From positions 41,941,290 to 42,005,289 of the forward strand of contig NC_067282.1 of the NCBI RefSeq assembly GCF_020740795.1: DNA of 64,000 nt, in the 5' to 3' direction. The position numbers and the translations under genes were made by a program. How positions within the stretch are numbered: the first letter of the stretch is position 1; each line of letters opens with the position of its first letter. Positions 13,953 through 25,259 of this stretch are shown one piece after another. The notes beneath the pieces were generated by a model, which was not told the DNA's origin, ran no database searches, and worked only from the letters and a program-made list of their open reading frames with translations. The stretch is from Apus apus (Eukaryota; Chordata; Aves; Apodiformes; Apodidae).

Positions 13953-14356
13953 ATCCTAGAATCATAGAATGGTTAGAGTCAGAAGGGACCTTAATGATCA
14001 TCTAGTTCCAATCCCCTCTGCACGGGCAGGAACACCTCCCACCAGACCACGTTGCTCTGGGCCCCATCCAACCTGAACTTGAACACTTCCAGGGATGGGG
14101 CTTCCACAACTTCCCTGGGCAACCAGTTCCAGTGCCTCACCATCCTCACACTGAAGAATTTCCTCCTAATGTCTAACCTAAATCTCCCCTCCTCTGATTT
14201 TGATCCATTCGCCTTTGTCCTGTCACTACAAGCCCTTGTAAAAAGCCCCTCCTCAGTTTTCCTGTAGCCCCTTCAAGTACTGGAAGGCCACTGTAAGGTC
14301 TCCCTGGAGCCTTCTCTTCTCCAGACTTAACAGCCCCAACTCTCTCAGCCTGTAAA
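13953..14356 (-). mobile_element. CR1 LINE 3' fragment (antisense)
   Basis: The left edge reads 'agaatcatagaatggttaga', the reverse complement of the CR1 3' tail. It is followed by the typical block 'gaacacttccagggatgggg', 'gggcaaccagttccagtgcctcacc' type sequence, 'cctaatgtctaacctaaat', and ends in 'cttctctccagactt..ctctctcagcctg'. The element lies on the minus strand, is 5'-truncated, and keeps about 400 bases. It is only mildly diverged. The open frames at 14052-14267 and 14173-14373 are shadows of it. Confidence 0.92.
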
Positions 14357-15997
14357 AAGATGGAGCATTTCAATAAAACACCCTCTTCGGTGCCAGTTAC
14401 AGTACAACAGCTCTACACGAGGTTCACCTAGTTAGACATCTAAAATTTAAATTCTTCTTGGCCACCTTAGGAATCACCTTGAGCTAAGTAGCTATTACTA
14501 AGAACTTGTTCATGTCTTCCTATGTATCTGTACTGGAAGATTTATAGTTCAGAAGCATCCAGCATACCAAGGAATCTAGAAATTCTTTGCTTTAGAAGAC
14601 AGATTCCCTATCTTGATTATTTACTTATCCCCCATGCTTAAATCTCCTAAAAAAAAAATATAAAATTGATCAATTATTATGTCTTCTTTAGAAAAGGTCA
14701 ATAGCTGCTTGTTAAAAAACCAATCCCCATAGGATCATATACATGAACCTAGCAATATTCCATTTGAAAAAATCTGAGAATTGTCAGTTAGGAATTTTAG
14801 TCAAAAATGTTGAGCTGAATCAAGTGATAAATTTTTCAAAAATGTGTTATTCAAAGTTAGTTCAACAAGGTCTTATTTTTCACAAGTATATACTGAGTGG
14901 CATAAATTATATTATCTTTCTATTTTAATAAATCCCCACACTGACTATTCACATTAAGCTGTTCAAACTAATGTCACAATGAAAATTTATAGTTACCTGT
15001 ATCATTTAATTTACAATTTATTTTAAAGTATTGGTTCTAATTCTAGCTTTTTAACAGTCTTCTGAAACATATCTAACATTCTAACAATTATTCCTGAAAG
15101 CTTACTTTCCAGCTCTGTTAAAATTCTTGGTGTGAAGTTACCCAGACATACTCATTAATTGTAGCTGATTTAATGTGCTCTTGAATTACGGTTGAAATGG
15201 AAAACATTTTGTCATTATCATATAATACAAGTATATTACTCTTTTACGAAATACAGCACAGGAATATTTAGCTTGCTTTTTTCTCCTTGCTTATCAACAG
15301 TTCTACATCTTTTATCTAAAACCAGACAATTGCTAGAGTTCTTCATACATTTAATGGACTTTTTTTAGACGTTCTTTTCTATGTGGGTCATTGACTTCTT
15401 AGGCATCTTTCTTCCCCCATATTATTTTTCCATAATCACTGCCATCAAAGTTATATTTGCTGTTACTAGTCCTTTTCCCAGCTGTTGAGTATCTATAATT
15501 ATAACTGCTTTACAAAATACCCTCTAAAGAGGCAGAAGGAAAGAGGTCGTTCTTTTGAGGAAAGGAGTGTTTTGTGTTGACTACCTTCTGTGGGATTGCA
15601 GACTTTCAGGGCTGTACTCATCTCACTCAGATTCTGCCTAATTATTCGCTGGTCACTACATAAGCCTACTTTTTTTTTTTTTCAGCTTTGTCAGATTAGC
15701 CATTTTCAATCCCCAAGTTGGTATCTGTTTATTCCAATCCTTTCTGCTGATAATAGTCAGTATGGTTAAATAGTAATTTTGGGATGTCCACCAATATTTT
15801 ATCTTTTTTTTGACTGGTTATCAGATCTATTGACTGTAAACTTTTCTAGTGCAGAATTCTCCTATGCCAGACACAAGATTTTTTTAGTAGAGAGACTACC
15901 ACTTAATTTTAGAAATCGTGAAGACATCAGCATCAATAGCATGAGCTCTCCTGCTTCACCACTAAGGGTATAGCTACATGACACACCGAAATGGAGG
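14357..15997. other. Intergenic, no gene seen
   Basis: AT-rich spacer between two CR1 fragments. It contains a poly(T) run at about 15670-15682 and no recognisable coding or RNA gene. Small frames at 14743-14928 and 15779-15973 show no family features. Confidence 0.5.
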
Positions 15998-16583
15998 TTC
16001 AGGAATAGTGTAACCAGCAGGACCAGGGAGGTGATCTTATCCCTATACTTGGCCTTGGTGAGGCCGCACCTCGAGCACTGTGTGCAGTTTTGGGCACTGC
16101 ACTATAGGAAGGACATTGAGCTGCTGGAGAGGGTGCAGAGAAGGATGACTAGGCTGATCAGGGGTCTGGAGAACAGGTCTTATGAGGAGAGGCTGAGGGA
16201 GCTGGGGCCTGTTCAGCCTGGAGAAGAAGAGGCTGAGGGGAGACCTCATTGCTCTCTACAACTTCCTGAAAGGAGGTTGTGGTGGGGTGGATGTTGGCCT
16301 CTTCCCCCTAGTGACTAGTAATAGGACAAGAGGAAATGAGGTCAAGTTGTGCCAGGGGAGGTTCAGATTGAATATTAGGAAAAAATTAGTCTCTGAAACA
16401 GTGGTGAGGCATTGGAACAGGATGCCCAGAGAGGGGATGGAGGCATCATCCCTGGAGGTGTTGAGAAAAACTGGTAGACATGGTGCTTTGGGAGATGGTT
16501 TACTGGTCACAGGGGTGTAGGGCTGACAGTTGGACTTAATGATCTTGAAGGTCTTTTCCAACATTAATGATTCTGTGATTCTG
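15998..16583 (+). mobile_element. CR1 LINE fragment with end of ORF2 (sense)
   Basis: A 5'-truncated CR1 copy beginning in the last part of ORF2. In frame from 16031 it still reads [26 protein letters not shown] and [11 protein letters not shown], the well-known C-terminal stretch of the CR1 reverse-transcriptase protein. The 3' UTR follows, with 'ctacaacttcctgaaaggag', 'ctggaggtgttgagaaa' and a tail of TGATTCTGTGATTCTG at 16568-16583. Indels after about residue 70 break the frame, so it is not active. The minus-strand frame at 16256-16795 is a shadow. Confidence 0.95.
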
Positions 16584-19500
16584 CTTCTTCTCCCTGCAGT
16601 GCTCCCAGTATTGCAGTACGTAGAACTCTGTACCCTACAGATGCTATGCCCCAAAGTCCCTGGGATCTTCCTTCTACACATTGTAGGCAGTTGATTAAGG
16701 AGTTGATCCCTTCTTCCCCTGCTTGAAAGAACACAACATAAGAGGCGAAGGATTTCTTTCTGACCACATCCTTTAATTATTTTTGCTCTCAACATCAGGG
16801 TTTACTTCCAAATGAGTATTCACTGCCCTACCTTATTATGCTCCTAGGGATTGTTAAACAAGTACCATGTCATTGCTTTAATGCCCTCCTAGCTTTTCCA
16901 GCCAGACTGTCCCCTCTGCCACGTCCAAGCCTGTAAAGGCTCCATCTCCCAGCTGGTGGACCAGTATTTCACAAAACCCAAACCACTCTACATTATTCTC
17001 TGATCAGGAGACTTCAGCCAAAACATGCAAGTATGGCAGTTTTACAGTTAGCATTTGTTAACAAATTTTCAGGACAAACACTCTGGAGCCAAAAATGCTT
17101 TCTTTAGTAGTAAAGAATGTGGGTTTGTCTCATATATTCAAGCAGTTAAACATCAGTGTAGGACCACCCATTGCTAACAAATGTTGCCAACAGTACTTGC
17201 TTTCACAAAGTGGGCAGCCTCTGTGTTGCACAGGGAAGATGGCAGAAAAGTGGTGGTGGCTCCCAGCAAACTTCCAAGTGACAGGCAAACCACCTTGCCA
17301 AAAATGGTGAATATTCTTTTCTAAGTGCATATTTTAATTAATCTTGTGTAATTACCCGTGTGTACAGATTTCCATCTGTGCTAATAGGACATAAATAATT
17401 AAATGACATGCTGAAGGAGCATACTGTTGTACTTTCTGGCCTCACCACGCAACAAGTCATAGCCGAGCAGCTGCATGACAATGGATGAAAATACAGGAAA
17501 CACTTGTCTCTTGAAGCTGAGTCAGTGACCTGTTGTTCTCAAAAAGGCCTGTTGTAACAAACAGGCTCCAATTCAGATATATGTTAAACCTATAGAGGCC
17601 CAAAAATGGAACTGGAAACAATAAAAGATTTTTCTGTACTTTCTCTCCTCAGATGGGCTGCAAATATTTGAGATGTATCTGAAACAGAGAAATAAAATGC
17701 TGTTACCTAAAGTTACTCCTTAAAATCTGAGTAAGGATTGCGTTCAACTAGTGAGTGAGATGTCTTGTTTCCTTCAGACAGGTTGATGATTCTTAATCCA
17801 AGAATTCAAGTAATGAGCAGTTGAAATTTCCATCTTGAAGCATCTGTTCTGCCAAGTCAGCACTGGCCTTGATAAATAGCAAATCAGACTGATGCATGCA
17901 AGTGTGTACACACATACTCAAGTTAAACTTGAGGGAAAATACTTGAGCAGATCTCTGCATAGGCAGATTTATGTAATTAATCTGTAATTAGGCTTTATAC
18001 AGTGCAGACTGACTCAGGTCAAAACACAGAAAATGCAGACTTAGTAGGATCTTTACCTGTTGCTGCAAAAAAGAATTTCAAAGGTTATTTGTGGGTAAGT
18101 TTACATACCTTCACTTAGTTGTCACAAACCTTTACTGACATTCTAACTTACTCATCTTACAGGGGAAGAAAAATATGTTTAGCTAAAGGATAAAAACAAA
18201 CCACAAGTACAACTGCATCTGGGTGCTTTTAGTAATCTTAACAAACTTCAAACATAAATTTAAAAGTTTTGCCTCATCTTTAACTGTGCAAAAGAGAAGC
18301 TTGTGTACACCACTCATTTTATAAAGTCTGTACCAAGCTTTGCAATGAGGACTCTGTCTTGGCCTGAGGAATAGAGCAATTGGTTGTTTCGCTATTTTCC
18401 TATCTTTATTTTCTAAAAAACTGTCAAATACAGTTACCTGATGCTGGAGTCACTCTGTTTAGGTGGTTTCTACCTGACACAATGTGCCACTTCAATTCCA
18501 GTGACAAGAAATGCCCAGCTGGTTTGGGAAAGTATGCTCTTCACTCCCAGCAGCCCAGCAAAGAGATCTTGAGGGGACTCCACTGGGGATAGGAAGGCTT
18601 TACACAACTATCCTAGGGCATACAGGGGGGGTTGGCAAAACAAAACCTCACTTTCTGTACATGCTTCACAACAAAGCCTTCTCCAAGGGGAACTAGAGGT
18701 ATTTTCCTGACTGTATGACTTAGCACTCCTGAGCTAAGAAGTGGAACTGGATGGCTATTGAAATGTTAAGAGGGGAAATAATTCAAGATGAAGTGTATTT
18801 TTACTCCAAACGCCAGGCTGAATTAATTAGGGAGTGCCATTTGTTTTTTCAGGAACAGTATCCTTTTCTCTATAGGGTCTATTACAGGATTTTTGGTAAA
18901 GTGAAAAGAAAAATGGGAACCGGGCTTGCCTTTGTGTAAGCCAAAGGAACACCTCTGTTAGCTAGTCCTGAAATGGCAACAGATAAAGGTACACAGCAAT
19001 AGACTATCGTTTCATGATTTTCCACATTCACTCTAACAGAAAGTCACCCTGCTACATTCCTCGTTGTGGTGGTGCTGCATTATATAGCACGAGTGGCATT
19101 TGCAAAGCCTGTCATGAGCTAAGATGGTACCTCATGGCTAGTGCAATCCTGTTTTCAGTGGAAAGTAGGAATGAGAAAAATAATCGCTTTCTTGAGGTAA
19201 AAGGATTGTACTGGCTCTCTTTTGAAAGTCAAAAGTAAGAAGAGAAACCGTTTCTTCCCTTGGGGAGATGGAGCCTAATGGGTAGCCAGAAGTACAGACA
19301 GCTACTGATTTTGCAAGAAGAAAATTTATTTCCACTTCTCTAATAAGTTAACATAAAAAAATGAGGTGGGTATTTGCTGGCCTCTGAATGTGCTAAAACC
19401 TCCTCAAATTATTATCAGACATCTTCCTCTGGCTTCAAGTTTGGCTCACTTCAGCTGCGGTCCTGAGGTTTTCCTCACCTTGACACTATGAAACAACTTC

Positions 19501-21599
19501 TCCAGGTCTTTCCACTCCTTCCCTACCCCTCCAAACAATGCATATGCAGGTCTCCATCAACTCTGGCCCTTTTCCTCACCTCCAGGACAGTGAAACACAA
19601 GTACCTTCCCCAACAGGAACATCTGGTACAGCCAATGAGTTAGGAAAGCAGGGAGCCCATCTCCATTCATCTTGTTCTCTCTCCCACCCACCCTGAACTC
19701 CTCTGCTCCCAATCTCTCTCCCAAAAGGCAGTGCTGTGTTCCACCACTGCCAAGCTCCAGACCGCCAGGAACTTGACATTTGTTCTTGTTTTCTCCTGTC
19801 TCCCCTAATGGGTATAGCACTACTAAGCGAAGAGGAATGCACGGAACAAGGGAGTTCAAAGTAATTGACTCTACATTCATTGAGAAAGCCTGGATCCTTG
19901 CCTGCTCAGAACCTGGAGCATTCACATAGTTTCAGAAAGCTTAACCCCTTTTCACTCCACCTGGCGCAGCTCTTCTGAGCACAGAGTATTTTGCTTCTGT
20001 TGTCAGTGACAGAGATGCTGGAAAGTGTTCTTCACATATCCAGCTCTAGGTACTCAACTCCAATGTTTTATTTCTCCTTTTTGCTCTGTGGGACAGTACC
20101 TTAAAATCCTTGAGTTATCACTTTCATAAGGTGCTCAGGGAACAGTGCTGCAGAGGAAAGATGACTTACTGTGACTCCTGAACACTTCTGCCGAATGTCT
20201 TTCTTCCTTAAACAAACAGAACTGTGCTGGGTTCAAAAAATCTTACTCTGTTTTCTGCTGCAAAATTGTCTCTTAAACTATAAACTCACTTCTAACTCTG
20301 TCTGAAAAATTAACAACAAAACAGAATCATTCCAAAATTATTGTAATTGTAAACTCTTTTTTTTTTTTTTTCCTGATTATTAATTCTAAACAAACTCTTG
20401 TTTCAATTTAATTTAGGAGATGATGTTAGTTGGCAGCTTTTTTCTGAATTTAAACCAGTTAGAAGTATAAATTTAACAACGGAAATTCTTAAAAGAGCTT
20501 AGCAATTTATTTTTTTTTTTTTCTGCATCTTAAGCATTCATTTAGACTACCTAGAAGCTAAACAGTGCAGAACTGTGTAGGTCTGATAAGCAGCGAACCT
20601 AAGCATGAACAAGTCGATCTGACTTGACTGTTAATTACTAGTGACAGTAGTAAATGCTAGAAGAAAAAATCAATTAACCATCAAAAATGATATTCTTTTT
20701 AGTAGTCTTCCATGGACTGTTGCTTGACAAACGACTGTAGGACTGGGCCCATCAGTAGCACAAAAGCACGGCGATGGGGTTGGATTTGTTTACCTGCAGT
20801 TCAGACCTAATTATATGCTTTTTTAAAAAATTAAAACACATTCAGAGCTGCTTCTGAAAATGTTTAAGTGTACACAGAGCTCTACTCAGTGATACCGTTC
20901 TAATTAACCTGCCAAAGCACTTGCCAGAGGAGGCCCTTTAAAAATGTACATATATAAAACAAAGCAAAACAAAAAAAAATATTTGAAATTACCTCTTTAT
21001 AATTCATTTAATCAGACAGAGGTAAAACATATAATTCAAATATGCAAGTCTCAGAAACATTTCAGTTACTACAGCAGTGCAATTTACATAAATGTCTGAA
21101 AGTCACTAGTATATGCTCTACATCAGATGTAGCCTTGCCCTGTATTGTGCCTGATGTAGAATTACTGCCAAATTCCGTTCTGGACAGCAGAGTTTTACTT
21201 TTTTGCATTGTTTTACTAGTTTTGCATGTTTAAAGCTGTTACAGAGCTGTTTATACCAAAATTGTTGTCTCAGGGGGTAAAAAATGTAGTTCAAAGCATA
21301 ACTAGGTTGAAATAAGGTACGTGAAGGGCACAGAGAAAGACAGTTTGAAGCCTAATCCCAAATTCGGATTATGTGCAGGGTATTCACACAAGGACAAAAT
21401 ATTAATTTTAAATCTGTTAATTTAAACACCTGCTTCTAGCCTCGAGTGGGCAAAGAAATGCCAGCAATGAGTCTTAGGAAGAGGACACTGGAGTCGCATG
21501 TTGTATGAATGTGAACGCACGTTAGTGCTGGGTGGAAACCAGCCTGCATGACTTTAAATGCTACGCTGACAGGAGCAGCCGGATCTGTTAGTAATAACA
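16584..21599. other. Intergenic spacer, right part
   Basis: About 5 kb with no recognisable gene. T runs occur at about 20358-20372 and 20510-20522. The segment at 19420-19960 is richer in C/T and GC than its neighbours and makes overlapping minus-strand frames (19557-19925, 19576-19842) with no known domain. An HNF1-like half-palindrome GTTAATTACTA lies at 20630-20640. Nothing here can be called a gene. Confidence 0.5.
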
Positions 21600-22449
21600 A
21601 GCATCAAGCGGCTACATATTGCTAAACAGACAGTTTGTGTAAAGAAATGTTATGCTGAACTCTTTTCCTGGTTCTGTAATTAGCTCTCTGCATGCAGGCT
21701 CTGAGACGTCCTACTCGCTGTGGACTAGAAGGCGAAGGGGAGGAGTGCCAGGTTGACCAGAAAAAAACGTCTTTTGTTTTTTTTTCGTTTGAAAAAAGCG
21801 CTGTGTCTGTAAGTGACAGGGGATAAATGCAGGGAAGGGGAGGTTGCCAACATTTCCATGGATTCATAGACTCTCTCTCCCTGCTAGTAGGGAGCGCAGG
21901 GCTGGCAAGGCCAGGAGAAAGGTGGAAAGTTTGGGGTTTTTTTCCGAGGCTCCACTCCATGCTGTACTTTTCCCATACAACGTGAGCCCTTCGGTGTGGC
22001 ACGAAAAGGACCGCGTCCCTCCTTTTCCTCCTCCTTCAGTCAAACATGCGGGAGCTTAGCTCACCGTCCCGTGTCTACGGGGAAATGCCCTTTGCGTCGA
22101 AACCACACCTCAAAACAAGTAAATAGAAACTTGCCTCATCTGAGAAAGGGAAAAAAAGGGAAAAAAAGAAAAAAAAAAGAGTAACAATCATCGCTATCTC
22201 TTTTCCTCTCCCCTTCTTCCTTCTCTGAGCTATGTCTGTAACGGCATTTTCACAGAGTATGGGGATGTATTATTGCAGCACTGACATTTATTAGCAGCAG
22301 GTTTCGAGTACAAGTTGCCTTCGGGACAAAAAATAATAAAGTTGAATGACTGCCTCTAAAACCCTTTTGAAGATGAAAGGTGGGAGAGACGGTTATTTTA
22401 AAACGCCAACATTAGCAGCGCTTCTTTAAAAGACTATAAATAATACTAA
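21600..22449 (+). promoter_or_regulatory. KLF5: KLF5 upstream promoter region
   Basis: About 850 bases upstream of the CpG island, where GC content begins to rise. RUNX-type AACCACA (22101-22107) overlaps a KLF-type CCACACC (22103-22109). A TATA-like TATAAATA sits at 22435-22442, about 635 bases before the KLF5 start codon. A purine-rich run covers 22143-22179. These are motif matches only, and no start site can be fixed from sequence. The TATA-like box could be incidental, since CpG-island genes often lack one. Confidence 0.4.
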
Positions 22450-22930
22450 GTCACCAGAGGGGCCCCGCGGACCCCCGCACTTGCGGAAAACCCTCTCCCA
22501 CGTCCTCGCCAGGATCGCTGCCTCGCACGCTGCCCCTGCCCGCCCCGGCCCGGGCTGCCATACCCGGGGCGCGGAGCCGGCAGCACAGCGCCGGGACAGC
22601 CCTGCTGCTGGCCGGGCGTTACCGCCCCCCGGGGCCTGGGCCAGGGCCAGGGACGGGGTCGGGGTCTGAGCCCGGACCGGACCGCCTGAGCCCTCCCTCC
22701 CCGCTGCTGGGCACGCCGCGGCGGAGCAGGGCAGAGCCGGCGCTCCGCGGGGAGGAGCTGTTCGTGCTCCCCGTAGGCAGGACAGCCCGTAGGGCCGGCC
22801 CCCTTCGCCGGGCTGGGTGGAGTGTAGGGGGGGGCCGGGGGTGGAGTAGGGTGAAATAGGGGCGGGCGTGTGTCACCGGGTAGATACCCGTGGCCAGGTA
22901 GAGGAGGAGGCACTGACGAAACCGGAGTGG

Positions 22931-22975
22931 ATGCGCTCTGGGGTTGGGGCTCCTGTGGAGCGAGCGCACGAGTAG
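22931..22975 (+). other. Possible upstream ORF in KLF5 5' leader
   Basis: An ATG at 22931 opens a 14-codon frame ending in TAG at 22973-22975, about 100 bases before the KLF5 start and out of frame with it. Its context is weak (T at -3, C at +4). It matters only if transcription starts upstream of 22931, which the sequence cannot show. If transcribed, it could modestly reduce KLF5 translation. Confidence 0.3.
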
Positions 22976-23076
22976 CCACCGCCCGCCCGCCCGCCCGCCC
23001 GGAGCCGCCCGCGGGCCAGTTGCCCTGCGCCGGGGCGGGCAGCCCGTCCGCGCCGCAGCCGCCGCCAGCCTGCCTC

Positions 23077-23298
23077 ATGGCCACCAGGGTGCTGACCATG
23101 AGCGCCCGCCTGGGTCCGGTGCAGCAGCCCGAGGAGCCGGTGTTCGCGCAGCTCAAGCCCGTGCTAGGGGCCAGGGAGGCGGCGATCTTCCCCGGGGAGG
23201 ACCTGAAGCAGCAGCAGCCCCCGCCGCCTCAGCAGCAGCACCCTGGGGGCGGCGGCGGGGGCGGCGGCGCGACCCTGCCGGCGGAGGAGATGGTCCAG
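23077..23298 (+). CDS. KLF5: KLF5 coding exon 1
   Basis: Encodes residues 1-74, starting MATRVLTMSARLGPV and ending EEMVQ before the donor CAG|GTAGGC. The N-terminal 30 residues (..EPVFAQLKPVLGA) are nearly identical to human KLF5. Residues 45-64 are low complexity: Q3, P4, Q3, then eight glycines encoded at 23245-23268. Human has a different Pro/Ala/His-rich stretch there. The first ATG at 23077 has C at -3 and G at +4. Met8 at 23098 has A at -3, so both starts may be used. The frame stays open upstream to about 22870 but has no ATG there. I chose 23077 because the human protein begins at the same point. Confidence 0.95.
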
Positions 23299-25259
23299 GT
23301 AGGCAGCGACCAGCGCCGTCACACCCCGCCGGCCATCGCCCCTCTCCCGCGGCGGGGCTGCCCGGGCGGGGAGCGGCCGCTTGAGGAGCGGGCGGGCGGG
23401 ACTGGGTGGGGCCGGGGCCACGGGGCCGGGGCAGCGGACCCCGAGGTGGAGGGCTGAGGGGGCGGCGGGGTGTGCGTGTGTTGGAGGGGAAGCGGCACCT
23501 GCCCCACCCCGCCGCCCAGCCCGCCGGAGCCGGGGGGCCGCGAAGCGGGGAGGGCACGGGCGCTCCCGCCTTCCCGCCGGCGGAGCGTGGCGAGGCGGCC
23601 CGGGGCGCGGCTGAGGCGGCTGCGGCTGAGGCGGGGCGCCGGCTGCGGCTGGCGGGCCCGTACCGGGGCGAAGGGGGGGAGCAGGGCTGCCCTCGCGGGT
23701 GTGTTGAAAGCTACAGCTGCTGCCTTTGCACTTGCCCGGCGGCAGAATTAGAGCGGCCGCCTGTCCTCCTCGCCCACGCAGGGAGTCATGTTCGGGGGGT
23801 GTGTGTGTGTGGGGGGAGGACACTACACACCGGGCGGAGGGGGTCGGGGGGACTTCCCGGGACTTTCTGCCTGTCCCACGAGGCTGTCGGGGAGCGGACC
23901 CACATGCAAACAGCTGGAGTATCTAAAAGCGGGAGGTGGCGACCGCAGCCGGGCTTCAGCCCGCGGACGGCGCTCGCCGGGGCGGTGGCTGCCGGCGCCC
24001 GGTGGGCCGCGCTGGGCGCCCTGTGAGGCTCCGTCCTCCCTCTGCTCCGGGGCTGCCCGCGGCCCCCGGGGCCGGGGGTGGGGCATGGGGTCCCGAGTAG
24101 CCCCCGGTGCAGGGCAGCGGTCCGTCGAGTGCTGCGTTTCGATGGTGTCTTCCCCAAGGAATAAATAACTCTCGTCTTCAAAGCGAGCTGCCCTCGGCTC
24201 GTAAACAAGAGCTGGAAAAAGTAGCCTGGCATGTCGGGGCAGATCCAGATCAAAGGGACGGGAAGGCGGCTCTGTTTGTTTGTGGTGTTTACTGGGGGTC
24301 TTTGAAGAAAGGTCCTAAAAATCCACTTTCGGGCAGAGTTGCTGCTTGTCAGCTGCTTTCTCTTGCGGAGTGCTAAACGGGTCTGGTATGAGGGCAGTCT
24401 TGACAGGGCAGGGGGGAATGTAGCATTTGCCCACTGGAGAGTGCGTGATAAATGTTTTGCCGATGACTGTACCAGTAATGTATCGGGCTCCAGCCACCCA
24501 CGGATTCCCTCGCACCACTACGCTGAGAGAATGATTTCCCAGTAATTAAAGAGCTCTCCTAGGACCGAGGCATGGATAGGGACATGTTTATCACGCTATT
24601 AGCCAATTATACACTGCCTAGATTATTTTTTTTTTTTAAGTGTAGTCCCAGAGACGCTTTACGCAAAGAGCACGCTGATGCAGTCCACCCGTCTTCTTTT
24701 TATTTGGCGTTATTTAACACTTTATACCTTTCTTTTAAGGGTGAAAAATCCTAGAAATATAGAATTTGTATATATATAAACATTATTTGAAGTATTAGCA
24801 TTCATATAGCCGGCTGAGGATGTGGCTTTTAAAGTTAGCATTTCAAAGAGAAGCGGGTGAAACAGATAGGCAGTCACCCTGCTTGAGCAGTGAATTCCAG
24901 AGCAGGAGATTTGCAGATTAGGCTCAACGCCTGTCACTTCAGCTCCTTGCGCTGACTTGTAGGCATAAAAGATGAAAACTTTGTCATATGCTGAAACATC
25001 AGATCGATCTTAATGTTTGTTCTGTGTGAACAGCTTGTGCCATGACTTTATCTCCTTGTCCTTGATGATGTTGATTAGTGCACTGATTATAAAAGACAGG
25101 TTTTCATTAGCGCAAATGTTTATAACTTCCTCTGTAGGTAGCTTGTGGCTGGCTGAACAGTATTGCCTTTTATTTGCAAAGCATCACGCGACTTGCATGT
25201 CATCATCTTTCTTAGTTGGTTACAAATCGTGTGTATTATGGTATGTTTTGTTTTTGTAG
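23299..25259 (+). other. KLF5: KLF5 intron 1
   Basis: Donor GTAGGC at 23299 and acceptor TTTTTGTAG ending at 25259. The first 820 bases belong to the CpG island and include a GT-rich run at about 23797-23814. The rest is AT-rich. No alternative first exon could be identified, although the family is known to have transcripts with alternative first exons. The small frames within it (24339-24545, 25017-25259 and others) show no known domain. Confidence 0.9.

Larger units (their letters stand above)
22450..24120. promoter_or_regulatory. KLF5: CpG island over KLF5 promoter, exon 1 and early intron 1
   Basis: GC content and CpG density jump abruptly at about 22450 and fall again near 24120, in strong contrast with the AT-rich flanks. 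The island holds GC boxes GGGGCGGGC at 22859-22867 and 23032-23040, a tandem CCCG run at about 22981-23001, and coding exon 1. CpG-island promoters of this kind usually have dispersed start sites. The many long frames on both strands here (22446-23156 minus, 22870-23457 plus, 23164-23823 minus, 23406-24026 plus) arise from the lack of AT-rich stop codons and are not separate genes. Confidence 0.9.

Noticed and set aside
16256..16795. 179-codon minus-strand frame
   Set aside because: Most of it is antisense to a CR1 element, and no independent protein was recognised.
22435..22442. TATAAATA as the definite KLF5 core promoter
   Set aside because: It is about 635 bases upstream of the start codon and at the edge of a CpG island. 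No start site can be placed from sequence, so it is only mentioned within the promoter region.
22446..23156. 236-codon minus-strand open frame across the KLF5 promoter
   Set aside because: It lies in a CpG island where stop codons are rare. The product is a Pro/Arg/Gly/Ala mixture with no domain, and it overlaps KLF5 exon 1 on the other strand.
23153..24253. Several 60-220 codon frames on both strands in early intron 1
   Set aside because: These are mutually overlapping GC-driven frames with no domain and many non-ATG starts. They are typical of CpG-island DNA.
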